Shown piece after piece: positions 23,140-34,671 of a stretch of DNA of 64,000 bases; position 1 is the first letter of the stretch, and each line of letters begins with the position of its first letter. Source of the stretch: Eurosta solidaginis (Eukaryota; Arthropoda; Insecta; Diptera; Tephritidae); the NCBI RefSeq assembly GCF_040869045.1, contig NC_090319.1, positions 65,444,779 to 65,508,778 on the forward strand, given 5' to 3'. The notes below the pieces were generated by a model. The model did not search any database, was not told the origin of the DNA, and saw only the letters and a program-made list of their open reading frames with translations. The translations under genes and the position numbers were made by a program.

Positions 23140-24307
23140 ATGGATTCTAAGCTAGAAGGTAAGTAAAATTTTTTAATAGTAATTCTTTCGCAATAAGAGT
23201 ATTTTCAATATATTTAACATTCCGTCATTAAGAAGAAAAGGTATTTTTTCTCTATATTTTTAACTTTAGGAACAAAAAAGTTACATACATCCGCGGACAT
23301 CCGGGCTAAATTTTACATATGTTATAGTCGCAAGTATTCTCTAATAGTCGAAAGAAAAAACCATTGCGAATTCTTTGCACATCTATTTTTAATTTTTTTT
23401 TTTTGTAGATTTAGTTATCTCTACATATCAAATAGGATGTATGTACGTACCAACTCCGACAAGATATTTGAACCTTTAAAGCTGATCTACAAACGGCATA
23501 ACCAATTCCCTGGTACAGGAAACAAACACGTAGCCATAAAACATACAAAAATAAACGCACAAGGTCAACAAGATCACACCAAAAGCAAAAAGGGGAAGAT
23601 CATTGACATCAACCTGCCACAACCTACCGCACCAGTCACCAAGGCATAAAAACAGGTACATACAATGGATTGATGAAGATAAACCAAAACCAGGTTTCGG
23701 CAATACCAATGACGGCAACACTGCTCGTAGGTTTTTCGAAAATTCTGAGGCTAGTGCTGAGATTACGGGATTGGATGTAACGCTCATCAAAACATTCGAC
23801 ACTATCCTTCGCGCATTAGCATCTGTGTACAATATAAATATCAAAAAACTTGAAAAATTTGCGGTCGAGACTAAAAAACTATACATAGATCTCTATCCAT
23901 GGTTTAATATGGCTGTTACAGTTCATAAATTCTTAGTGCATAGTACTGATATTACAAAATCAGCAATTTTACCTATTGGTCAACTTTCCGAGGAAGCATA
24001 GGAAGCCCGTAACAAAGATTTGAGACGATTCAGGGCTGATAACACACAAAAGCAGTCGCATGAAGCCACGAATAGAGATCTTATGAATATGTTGTTTATA
24101 ACATCGGATCCTTTAGTTAACAGTTTTAGGGAGATACCTAAGAAAAAATTTAAAAGCCTGACTTCAGAATTCTTAAATTTACTGTCCCCCGATAATGTTG
24201 AGGAGTCAATAAATACCCCAGTTGTTTCAAGCTTTCACAGTAGTGTTGCTGATGTTCATGAATATTCCACAAGTGACTCATCCAATGAAAGTGATGATAG
24301 CGAATAA
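23140..24307 (+). pseudogene. Transposon-encoded spliced protein of unknown function
   Basis: The only gene in the 22886-25040 element. Exon 1 is tiny: ATG at 23140 gives MDSKLE, then a GTAAGT donor at 23159. The acceptor TTTTTGTAG ends at 23408, and exon 2 continues in frame (DLVISTYQIGCMYVRTNSDK), into a basic Lys-rich stretch (about 23545-23605). A frame change near 23600-23650 leads to the best conserved part: KPGFGNTNDGNTARRFFENS, an LYPWFNMAVTVHKFLVH block and ILPIGQLSEEA. An in-frame TAG (about 23999) is followed by EARNKDLRRFRADNTQK. The end is Ser/Asp-rich (STSDSSNESDDSE, 24307). The KPGFGNTNDGNTARRFF and PIGQLSEEA...EARNKD blocks belong to a protein family I recall as uncharacterised and repeated in insect genomes. 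No DDE triad or zinc finger is visible. The product is about 380 residues if the breaks are ignored. Confidence 0.65.
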
Positions 24308-24573
24308 TAACATAATTATAAAAGATAACTTACCCTATAACTTTTTGTTGGATCAGGTTTTATTCAATTTAAATCTATTGTCTTTTCTACTTTGTATGAC
24401 ACTTTACTTTTAAGTTTTTGTAATAAGTAATTTTCACATAATTATTTACATTGTTATTATTGTTATTGTAATTCACTTTTACATTCCTGACTGGTACTAT
24501 AAAATAATTCTGTAAAAATTGTAGTGCCAGGATAAATACTCAAATAAATACAAAATATGTATGTACATATGTA

Positions 24574-24871
24574 CAGTCACTCACATAAATAAGTAGACAC
24601 CCCTTTTTGGATAATTCTTACAATTTTCGCTTTCGCAAATTTATTTTAACTAATTTCCCATAAGAAAATTTGTCACGATCTATAACAAAAACTAAATTAT
24701 ATTTAAAAAATTCGACGAATTTTATAAAAAATTTAAATTTTTTTTTCCGAATTTTTAGAATTTTTTGGAGTATTGAGATTTGTATTCCATTCAATTTAAG
24801 TACAATAAAGTAATATTCTTTAGTCCTTTAAATTTTTTTGGATCTATGTCACTTATTCACATGAGTTACTG
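24574..24871. mobile_element. Tc1/mariner-type MITE nested in the transposon
   Basis: Begins CAGTCACTCACATAAATAAG and ends with the imperfect reverse complement CTTATTCACATGAGTTACTG. It is flanked by TA at 24572-24573 and 24872-24873. Length 298 bp, AT-rich, no ORF. The ends are of the CAGT...ACTG, TA-target type of Tc1-like elements. Confidence 0.75.
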
Positions 24872-25049
24872 TATATGAAATAAGCAAATATATGCATATG
24901 AAGTAAAATTTTGGAAAAAAATTAAAAAAAAGAACATATGGCTGAAAAAAATGACGTAGTTGTAATAAATGACGGCATATGAAACGGAAAATCTCATAAA
25001 ATAATTTTGTCCAGCTAGCTTGTTCTACACGAAACACTGTGCGACGTTA

Positions 25050-27590
25050 CAAAACGAAGTGAACGAAGTGAGTTAAAGATAAGTTTTCTCCCATATGGTA
25101 CAAAGGAGATTGGTCCTATCGTTCCAATTCTGGTATACATGAGTACAATTAGTCTATTCATAGGACACATAGTACAGGTCTACAAGTAGGATATGTAGCA
25201 GCACCAACATACACAGCCACACTCACATGATAAAATGCTTGTTCTTGTTCGTTTTTGTTTTTTTTTTTTTTGTGGATGCGATTTGGCACTGTTGTACTTC
25301 TTAGGTACAAGAAAAGTGTAGTAGCTGCTAACGAAAACTGCGTAAAATTTTTATCGTAAAATTACAAAGAAATACCCTTATTTACTTTCAAACGAGCACT
25401 TAATTACATCTCTCTTTAAAATCCATATGTTTTGGACAATTTTAATTAACAAATTGTGATATTTTATTACCGGGGACGATTGCTAAAGCACGACCAAAAC
25501 CGTTGGGGGAGGTATTAATAGACGCGTTTTTGCCTCGCTTCCAATAATTCGAATAATTTTTCGCCTTTGGACTACTGATAACAGGATAAAGCGCATCTTT
25601 TAATTTCTTTTTCCACTTTTTTGGAAGGGTTATTGCAGTCGACCTCGGTTTCAAACTGTTTTTCGCGGAGAACTTTTGAACGGGTAGAAAAACTTAGCAC
25701 CCGTGTTTGTATTCTTAATACTGGAATAACTACGCGTCCTCAGATACCCCAATCCAAGACTTTTGTATAATTTTCTATAGGCCCCATATAGGTGCACCAC
25801 ATTTTCATACTAAATTCGTTCAAAAAAATTTAACATCACAGCAACCCACATCTGATATTCCGCTCCTTTTTTGTTTCCCTGCGTCGCTTTCCACGACAGC
25901 AACCCCGGTAATTTTGACACTTCGTTTAGTGTCAAACGCATTTTCCACGCAGGTTCCACTGAGTTCTAAAATAGTTTCACACTGACCAAATTGTCAAACG
26001 GCAGTGCGTTAGAAAGAAAAAGGAATTGCTCCCTTCTCATACATATCATACTTGTAAACCTGTACTATGATAGGACACGCTCAAACAAAAGGGAACAGTT
26101 CAACAAATACAAAAAGACAAAACTGGCATTAGCCGCATATTCCTTTGCGACTCATCCCGGACTCAACCTAGACTAATTGCATTTTTGCTGCTATATTTTC
26201 ATTCACAGGTGTAGGTATGTATGTGCATATATTCAGAAGTACCTAAATACATACATGAAGTACCTAAATAGTACATGCATATATAACTTTCGCATTTGCG
26301 AAATATTTGCTAAAATAACTCCGATTCTGTTACTCATTAACCAAGCAATAATTGTCCATGATTTATTAACAAAACAAAACGCTTTTCAGTATATTCTCGC
26401 ATTCATCTACTTACATACGTATCTGCTTATTCATATCGGTAAGAGGGCACACTAAATGGGCAAAGAGGCAAATAAACGGAAGAAATCACCGAAACTGGTT
26501 CCGTGACTAAGGAAAAGAAAGTGAAAACTATGTGGCGTGTAGAGCTGAAAGACTATGCAATCGTAATGTATTTGTCGGTATTTTTTTTTTGTTGTTGTTG
26601 TTATTTCTTTGATTTGCTGCTTGTTTTTTGTAGTTCGAATTTGTAGGCACCGTATGCCATTATTGTTTTTATTACAACCAATATTATTGCTGTTGGATTG
26701 TTGTGCATGGTTTTTGTTTTTTATCGTGATCGTTTATGAGGTTTTTGTTCAAATTTTTTGTTTTACAAAAAAAAAATTGTGGAATGCTGATGCACTTACA
26801 TTGTTGTGTTTTCTTGTGAAGTCTGAATTTGGGTTCAATCTAGAGCTTATAGGGATGTATTAACTATGATTGAGCAACACCAAAGACCCCATCAGAGTTG
26901 GGTATCACTTGTCCAAACCTTTTGAAGTCAAAGAAGGCTTCATAAAAGGCATCTCCTTATCGTGCGACTTCTTTAATTCGAAAATTCCAGCAGTAGAATT
27001 ATTTTTGGCGTATTATAATCATATCGATTGGCCTTAAAAACCGCGCCGTCTGTGCTACCTTCCGTGGCTGGATAAAATGAGAAAAAGTTGAGTGACTTAT
27101 TATTGTTGATTTTCCGACAGCGTGAATAAATGATGTATATTGGAATGATTTTCCAGCATCCCTTATCAAATTTGGTTTCGAGACAAACCGATTTCGGCGT
27201 TGTGCCAACATCAGTGTCCATTTTCGTTCTGATCTGTTGTTGTCGTTTGTCTTGTATTTATAGTTCCTCGGTACACGAGCAAATATTGTCAAAATGGATG
27301 TTTGTGTATATTTATATGTATGTGCTGTGTGTTCGTTCAGAACCGAGGGTGATTTTTCTATCGCTTTGCGTGGCTGACTTCGGAAGGTAAAAGTCAGTAA
27401 TTCTAGTCATTTGACCTTCTTTATGGGTGTGTTGCTTTGGTGCGTTTATTGTTTTGTGTTTATTTGTTGTTGTGTGTTTGTCTGTTGTAGCTATGATTAC
27501 TTTGTTTCTTGTAAACAAGTATTAAAGGCTCAAATATTGTACATTATCTAGTTAAGTCTTCTAAAATATACCATATCTTAATTACTTACT
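25050..27590. other. AT-rich intergenic, no gene recognised
   Basis: About 2.5 kb with only short ORFs without family resemblance. Small simple repeats occur (poly-T near 25260 and 26583, TTG triplets near 26592). A short hairpin TGACAC...GTGTCA lies near 25915. Nothing further supported. Confidence 0.4.
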
Positions 27591-27599
27591 AACTTAATT

Positions 27600-28040
27600 G
27601 GCGCTTAACCGTTTAAACGGCTATGGCCGTCCAACAAGGCGCGCAATCCGCTTCTTTGCTCTGCCAACTGACGCCAATTGGTCCCACCAAGGGAGTTTAA
27701 ATCATTTTCCACCCGGTCCGGTGGTGGCCGCCCTCTACCTCTGCTTCCATAGACGGGTTCCGATAGAAACACTTTCTTGGCCGGAGCGTCAACTTTCATT
27801 CGCATAACATGACCTAGCCAGCGTAACTTCTGCGTTTTAATTCGCTGGACTATGTTGATGTCTGTGTAAAGCTCGTACAGCTCATCATTAAATCTTCTTC
27901 GGTACTCGCCAACGCGTACAGGTCCATAAATCTTTCGAAGAACTCTTCTCTCGAACACTCCCAGAGCCGCTTCATCTGATATTGTCATGGTCCATGCTTC
28001 TGCACCATATAGCAGAAGCATGATACCATATCTTAAAATA
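27600..28040 (-). pseudogene. RTE-clade LINE 3' end
   Basis: The minus strand encodes the conserved C-terminus of RTE-type retrotransposons: LLYGAEAWTMT, FERRVLRKIYGPV, YRRRFNDELYELY, RIKTQKLRWLGHVMRMK, RGRPPPDRVENDL and WRQLAEQRSGLRALLD. It is open for over 140 codons to the end near 27600. The RT core and endonuclease are missing (5' truncation near 28040). The element tail should lie just left of 27600. Confidence 0.88.
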
Positions 28041-28179
28041 TTGTAAAAAATGTAGCCCAATATAATAGTTTTTAAATAATTAACTATTACCCGGTGCGTT
28101 GCAGCCACAGATAAACATATTTCAGAAACCAGACTTTCTATTTTATTTAGTTATAGCCCGTGGCTTAATGCTATCGTAC

Positions 28180-28320
28180 TTTTTTTTCTCCCACTTCCTC
28201 TCTTTCTACCTTTTCCTCCTTTTTATTTGTACCCCCTTCTCTAAACTTCCCTCTTTCCCTACGTCCTCTCATCAACCTCCCGCTGCCTTTTTTTCTATAC
28301 TTCTATGCTTTCTATGCTTA
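28180..28320. repeat. Polypyrimidine tract
   Basis: About 140 bases of mostly C and T on the plus strand. The purine-rich segment of the Helitron at 42780-42960 is similar in style on the other strand, so this may be part of an inverted Helitron copy. No ends are seen. Confidence 0.45.
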
Positions 28321-28569
28321 TAGAAGTACACAATTTCGAGCAAATCGCGTCATACATATTTTGGAGTAGGTCGGTCCACTTTCCGAATGGAAACTTAGGT
28401 TAACTATGATTCGAGTCAAAAATTCCAGAAAATAGTAAAAAACATTAAAAAAGAAATAGCGATCATAGAACACAAGGTCAAGAATATCTCTTATATATTT
28501 TGGTTCCAGTTGGGGGCGGTTAAGGAGTAAAATATAAGAGTAAAAATAAAGATCTGTCTATAGAAAAAT

Positions 28570-28690
28570 ATTTTTGCGCGATTTACCTCCGAGGAGATTA
28601 AAGTCGAGCTTCTCTTCCAATTTGCCTACTCCTTTTAATTTTACTTTTAAATTGGCTGATCGGAATCTACATCCTTTACACCTTTACGAA
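28570..28690 (-). mobile_element. SINE fragment (same family as 55350-55700)
   Basis: CGAGCTTCTCTTCCAATTTG followed by a CTACTCCTTTTAATTTTA-like stretch and TTGGCTGATCGGAATCTAC matches the 3' half of the SINE at 55350-55700 in the same orientation. It is a diverged partial copy without the tRNA-like head. Confidence 0.55.
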
Positions 28691-30540
28691 ATACACTCAG
28701 AGTCTTTGTCAAATCATATATGAACACATTTAACATTCCAGGCCATACAACCCCAGATCTACATATATCCGGAAAAGTAGCATCAACACCGATAACACTC
28801 TCCAAAACCTTCGGGGAATGTGTTCATCGTTCATACAACAAAAACAGCAGAAATTTATATATGATATCGTCTACTATAACTCTGCAGCTAGTTTCCTTAG
28901 TTTCGTACTAGCGCAGAGTTATTAATATAAGAAATGGTAATAGCTCTAGTTTTGTCCCCTCGCAGTGCTTTCAATTGACGCCTTTACCATTGTGATCTCC
29001 CACGAAATTGCATTTTCTTTTTTTGCAGACCTTTCGAAAGCATTCTTAACTGGTTTAGTCGTAGGTGGTTCTAAAAAAGTCTGTGCCTTCGCTTAATTAA
29101 TTTAAATTCATATAGCTCTGTTTGAAAATTTTTTAGAAGTGTTACTTGGCAATCCTACAAACATATTAACAGTTGGCAACCACTAAAGAGATACTACCGT
29201 TTTGTCCACGAAGCGAGTTTTATTCGAGTCGTCAGAGAAGCAAGATATACGAACATGCAGAATTATCGAATTAAATATTAAATTCATGTATACTCAAAGA
29301 AGATATTGCGTTATTATATTTCCAACCATTTGACTTTCAATTAAATGTCATTTGCCTTCCATGCCGTCCATTGACAGAATGATATTTGGTATTTTATCTA
29401 AATCTGATTACAGTTTCCTTATCAAAACGCAAATAAGTCTAAGGGGTCATTAGGAATAATGAAAAATATTGCGGTTTGTTCTTTGGCCCTCTTTTCTGTG
29501 CTAAATTTTGATTAGTTCACCAAATGCTAATTTTGTTCTTAAAGCCTCTTTGAAGCGGTCTTTAACCTGTGAATGAATGAGATTGTCATGTTTGTTCTGT
29601 TTTGAGAAGTGGATTAGGTAAGTATTTTTTTCTGAGTGCAAAAAGGAGAAATTGATAATGAGACCTGATGTTATGATCAATCACAGCACCGTAGGTCTTG
29701 CAAGTAATCTAGGCCAAGCAGCTCGACAGCATTGACCTCTCAAATAAATCAATTATCAAACAAGCTGTCTGTTTTTGAGAGTCTGATACGCTGGTTGGTT
29801 ACTGGGCTGCCGGTATACGAGCCCAAGTAACACACGAGAATGTAAAGTTAAAATCAGTTTAGCTCTTCACACTGATTATTTTAAAAGTAGCTGTAGACAT
29901 AGCTAAAGTCGTTAACTGGTGCTAATTGACAAAATAAAGGGCTATCACATGGTTCCTCCCTTGGTCCTCCCAACGTAGTAGGATAATTAGTGTATTCGAT
30001 ACTCAAATATCATACTTTCTGCGTTTTTTTGTTTTCAAATTTATTTGTAGTAGAGAACCCGACCTTAATTTGCAGTTTTTGTTAAGTTATTCCAATTGGT
30101 TCTTTGGACTGTTCGAGAAAAAAGTCCTGTCGACGATTTATGGTCATACCAACCGCTACGTCATGTTATGTCAATGCACGAAAAGGAAAGTATTCCTATC
30201 GACACCCATATTTGGAAACAGCTGAAAGGGGAGACGTCTGCCAAGAAGACTTGGCATCTCTTTGTGTTCGTAATTGGTATCAGCTATGTTTTGAAATAGG
30301 GATAGTTAGCCTGATATTTTGCGCATCTTCAAAATCTTCTAGACGTTTACGCGCCAATTGATTATGACGACAACATTTCTTCATCTTTCTCCTTTCAATC
30401 CAAAAAAAGCCACCAACATAATGGCGCACAGTCGTAGTTTATGGCTCTAAATTAAGTCGAGCTTTTTGGAAATTGCAAAACTCTTTTATTTAAGTGTGAA
30501 TATGCGCCAATAAAGCTAACTTTATAAAAAAAATTCCAAT
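28691..30540. other. Intergenic, no feature recognised
   Basis: About 1.8 kb without a recognisable gene. A 67-codon open stretch near 30096-30299 has no resemblance I can name. Confidence 0.4.
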
Positions 30541-31385
30541 AAATTTATTTTATGGAAGAGTTTCAGTCCGCTGTTTACTGTGTTGATCCAGAAATAAGTA
30601 GATCCTACAGTGAAGAAAGCAGCAGAAATGCTGGACGAATCGTGCTTAAGCTGCAGTCGCGTCAATATATATATTGATAGTCAGGCTGCGATTAAGGCAA
30701 TAACCTCACACAGTACTTCATCGAGAAGAGCTTTGGAATGAAAAGAAGCTTTGGAAAAACTTCGCTCCATACGTCTTTACCCAGGTTTCCGGTTATAAAG
30801 GGATAGCAGGTAACGAAAAGGCCGATGAGTTGGCAAAGGAGGGTACAACACTCGCTGAGTCGACGCTAGAGATCCCAATCCGTTTAGGAGAAATCAAAAG
30901 GAGACAGGAGTTGCATATGATCCATCAAACAGGAAAGGCGTTGACAAAAGCGCGAGGCCGCAAAATTTCTAAGATCATGTGCAAAGCAAAAGTGGCTCAT
31001 ATCTCTGAAGAGAGAAAACTTATACGCATACTGACTGGACACTGCCTTCTGGCGTCACATGCTTATAAGTTAGGCCTTGTCAATAACAGCAACTGTAGGA
31101 AGTGTGAGCTGCAGTAAGAAACGGTTGAGCACGTTCTGTGTTCGTGTACTGCTCTCGCCAGATGAAGGCTGCAGCTATTAGAGGCAGCAGAATTGCCAGA
31201 TATCGAGGCAGCAATTAAGCTGGATCCTAGAAGTTTGCTAGTATTTGCCAAGAGGACGGAGTTATTCTATAACATATATCCTGGCACCTGATTATGGCCC
31301 TTCCGTTTGCTCGTCAAACAAATTCTGGTAAAACCATGGACACATTCAGTCAATGTCAGGTCTTTATTGTTCGACCTAAACTAAC
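30540..31385 (+). pseudogene. LINE RNase H domain and 3' end
   Basis: The best copy of the RNase H-bearing LINE family here. In order: YIDSQAAIKAI (RNase H motif, near 30675), a frame change, VSGYKGIAGNEKADELAKEG (near 30800, equivalent of VPGHxGIxGNExAD), PIRLGEIKRRQELHMIHQTG, RKISKIMCK, RILTGHCLLASHAYKLGLVN, and CRKCELQ followed by ETVEHVLCSCTALA (near 31125). The end is DPRSLLVFAKRTELFYN near 31260. Several stops and frame changes; the RT is missing. Confidence 0.75.
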
Positions 31386-31604
31386 TCACGGTTATCGTAC
31401 GATGATCAAATATTCGGAGGCTAAAAAGAACGAACGATTTTAAAAAAATCACATCCAGTTCAAGTTCTTGTACTCATAGCGATTAATTAAGGTACTTCCC
31501 GTAGGTTTCGGGAAATGTTACAGAACTAACCCAACAAGGGGAACAAATTATATGACCACCATGAATATGGAGCAAATGACTGGAAGACGAAAAAGGAGAG
31601 CGGA

Positions 31605-31700
31605 AGAGCGGAGGAAGAAGAGTATGAGATAAAAACTTCTTAAAATGCATGCAGATATACCAAAGTTATTGTGGAACAACGTCTGCACGTATTGCCTCAG
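31605..31700 (+). mobile_element. Helitron 3' region fragment
   Basis: A purine-rich stretch, then AAAATGCATGCAGATATACC and GGAACAACGTCTGC. This closely parallels the 3' end of the Helitron at 42279-43019 (AAAATGTATGCAGATAGGCC, CAGAACAACGTCTGCC). The terminal CTAG is not kept. Confidence 0.5.
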
Positions 31701-33940
31701 TGAAATAAACCTGCAGGTTCGTTGCTTAAGTCTTTTGTAATGAAGTGAAAAGCTAAATGGTAGTTGTTGACGTTTTGAAACATTTGGCCTTGAAACTGCT
31801 TCTGCTATTGGGTAAGGAATATTTTTTGACAAATAAAGACTATTAGCTCCAATATTTTATTTATTTAGTAGCTCAAAAATATTGAAAACGACTAGACCGG
31901 GCGCTTAAACGCACTCAAAAGTATATGCGAGTGTGACTGAAATGTGGGTGTAAAGCGAAATATGTAAATTTTGCCTTTTATTAACTTTCGAGGTTTCTTT
32001 AGTAATAAAAAATTATGTAAGCCAAGTGTTACGCCTGAGTCAACAATTTGTGGCCCTGTTGCATTTAAGGCAGTTAGTAAGAGTAGGAGTGAAGCAAACA
32101 AATACGAAAAGTAAATATGTCTGGAGAAGCTACTTACCAACACATATGAATAGTAAATTTGTTGTGACAAAGCGCATTTAGTCTGAAGCTTCAGCTGGTT
32201 TTTAAAAGATGCCGTTTTGTGCAATTTTAACAGTTGTTTGGCGCTCCTACAAGTTGTTCAACTTTTTTGATGGTATTTTTTTTTTTTTTTTTTTGTTTTT
32301 TTTTTTAATATTTTCGCTGTTACTCAATAGTAAATGGAGTTAGAGTATTAAGCGATAAATGAAAATGTTGTTTTGCAGGAAGAGATTTGTGAGATGATTG
32401 CACTTTTTTTTTGCTTTGAAAAGCCACAACACTAAATTAGGCAGCTGTTGTTGGGTCTTCCAAGCAGCAAGTTTTTTTTTTTTTTTTTGCAAACCATCTG
32501 ACCAATAAAGCAAAATTCAATGTGGTAGTTTTAGAAAAAAGCTTAACTGCTTAGTTGGTAGTTTGTTGATTTCTTAAGCCGGTCATGTGCATATGTGTGT
32601 GTAATGAATCTACGAGCTCTTCATTTTGGCCTTCATTGGATGCGCTTTTGAGTCAATTTGTTTGTTGTTGACAATGAAAATGAAAGTGATTTGCTGCTAA
32701 ATTTAACTTGGTTGATTATTTTAAGCACTTAAACTCTGATTTCTATTATTTGTGTTTTTTTCGAATTTGGTATAATTTATAACGAGCTTGTTTGCTTAAT
32801 AATTTTGCAGCTTTTTTGTTTGTTCACTTATTATACTTTGTTTATTTATTTGATGCAATAATTTATGGAGCAACCAATGTTGTTGCTATTTTCGTTGCAA
32901 TGAGCCAATTTAAAAGTCAAATAAACTTTTAAGTTTATTATAATTTCGCGCTTAGTTTTTAGTTTTACTTGTTGTTGTAAAAACGCAAACAAAAAAAATC
33001 ATAAAAAATTTAACGCACTTGTATAAGCAACTATTATTTTCACCAGCTTTATATTACCATAAAGCAAGAATAATAATCACAACAACTAAAATTCCTTTTT
33101 TTTTTAACTACAACGTCAACAACTTTTATAATTTGGCCGCATATTTGACGTTATATTTTTTGTTGTTGTAAATTCCAAGATATATTTTACCATTCAAATA
33201 AACAAACACTATGCAGTTTATCGAAATTAAAATTTTTTTATTTGCATACACAATCTAAAAAACAAAATATTAAACGTGCTGTATCTCTTTTAAATATTTA
33301 TCTTTAATTTTTTTTAGAAATTTTTTGTTTCAATTTCATATTCAGCGCACCATACTCGAACCCCTTCCGTTGTCGCCTGTTGCACATTACCAACTGAATT
33401 TTACGGCAAAATTATTTTGAATTTTGTCGTTGCCGCTTTGTTGGTTGCGATCTATGTATTCACTGTTGTTATTGTATAAGCTCAGCTTGCGCATGTGCAC
33501 ATGTGACGCTGACTTATGGCGTTAAGCTTTTGCGCAGGCGCAATGGTTAGCTTCGCCTTTTTGCTGTTTCCAACTGTTTATAAGCTTCGAAGTAACTGCT
33601 AACGCCACCATTCGGTTATTTATTGTTTCTGGTAAAAATTTGACTGCGTTTATGACTTTAAATTGGGTTTTATGCTTTTACAGCTTACAGTGAAGCATTA
33701 TTCGTTAAACTTAGGGTCACGAAGTGTTCGAGAAATCAATCAAATGCATTTCTCGTTTTACGCGAATTTTGGCATTCTTGTATTTACAGATTTTCCACAC
33801 TTCCATCTCTTATTCGTTCCTCGCATTCTTTTCCACCATCTCTCACCCAGTCTCCTTTTCCATCACCTTTTTTCCACCATTATCACTTACATATCTGCTT
33901 TCGCTCTACCCTCTCTCATTGCCAATAACACTACTACCAT
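31701..33940. other. AT-rich intergenic, no feature recognised
   Basis: About 2.2 kb, very AT-rich, with poly(T) runs near 32275-32305 and 32473-32488. No gene-like ORF or named repeat. Confidence 0.45.
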
Positions 33941-34470
33941 CATTCCAGTACCAATACCATTCTCAGAACTTCCGCCACTACCTCTACAATCTTCTCTTAC
34001 AAGTATTGCTATTACTACCACTACCATTATCACAACACTAACACTACCACCACCACTGCCCCTACCATACTCACTGTCTCTACCACGACCTATACTATCC
34101 CCACTAACTACTATTACTGCTACTACCACTACTGTTTCCACCGCTACTGCTAAAACCACCATCACCACCACACACATTGTCACTACCTCTACCACAACCA
34201 CCGCCACTATGACTGCCTTTACCTTTCACCGCTACCCTTGCCACTACCAGTTCCACTACCACTATCACTACAACTTCTACTACCACTGTGACTGCCACTA
34301 CCATTACTACCGCCACTACCACAACTACTACCACTACCTCTACCTCTACCATTAGCACAACGCAACCACTACCGTTGCCCCCGCCATTGCTACCAGCATT
34401 ACCACTGCCGGTAGCGTTTCCACTATCACTACCTTACCACTACCAGAGCCACTATCACCACAATAGAAAA
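33900..34470. repeat. Imperfect ACC/ACT trinucleotide array
   Basis: Long run of ACC, ACT, CCACTACC and related triplets on the plus strand. Long Thr/Pro/Ser- or Val/Gly-rich ORFs on both strands come only from the triplet structure. The array resumes at 38993-39070 after the LINE. Confidence 0.85.
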
Positions 34471-34671
34471 GCGGTGAAAGAAAGCGGTGAAAAATATGCG
34501 CATATTCTAAAATCTTTTTAAATTAGTTATACGCACTAAATATTTGTGAAAAATATACATAAAAACTCTAAAATTCAACTACAATTAGCGGACATAAATG
34601 TTCTGCCGTTATTTGATGCAAGAACATTGTAAACTACTTTTATAATAAATTTTGTATATGTGTAAAGAAGA

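Larger units (their letters stand above)
22886..25040 (+). mobile_element. DNA transposon with perfect 36-bp TIRs, family unassigned
   Basis: The left terminus ACAGTGTTTCGTGTAGAACA (22886 onward) and its reverse complement at 25005-25040 match over 36 bases without mismatch. The flanks carry GCGACGAT (22876-22883) and GCGACGTT (25041-25048), a probable 8-bp target duplication with one mismatch; two extra bases GA lie between the left flank and the TIR. An 8-bp duplication fits hAT or P-type elements. The element encodes one spliced gene (23140-24307) and carries a nested Tc1-type MITE. The superfamily cannot be assigned from the visible protein. Confidence 0.8.

Noticed and set aside
25442..25654. 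70-codon minus-strand ORF with basic residues
   Set aside because: No family resemblance, no start context and no neighbouring exons.
30096..30361. Two overlapping plus-strand ORFs
   Set aside because: Overlapping frames of similar length, neither resembling a known protein.
33663..34521. Long Thr/Pro/Ser-rich and Val/Gly-rich ORFs on both strands
   Set aside because: They come from the ACC/ACT triplet array, which is stop-free in several frames at once.
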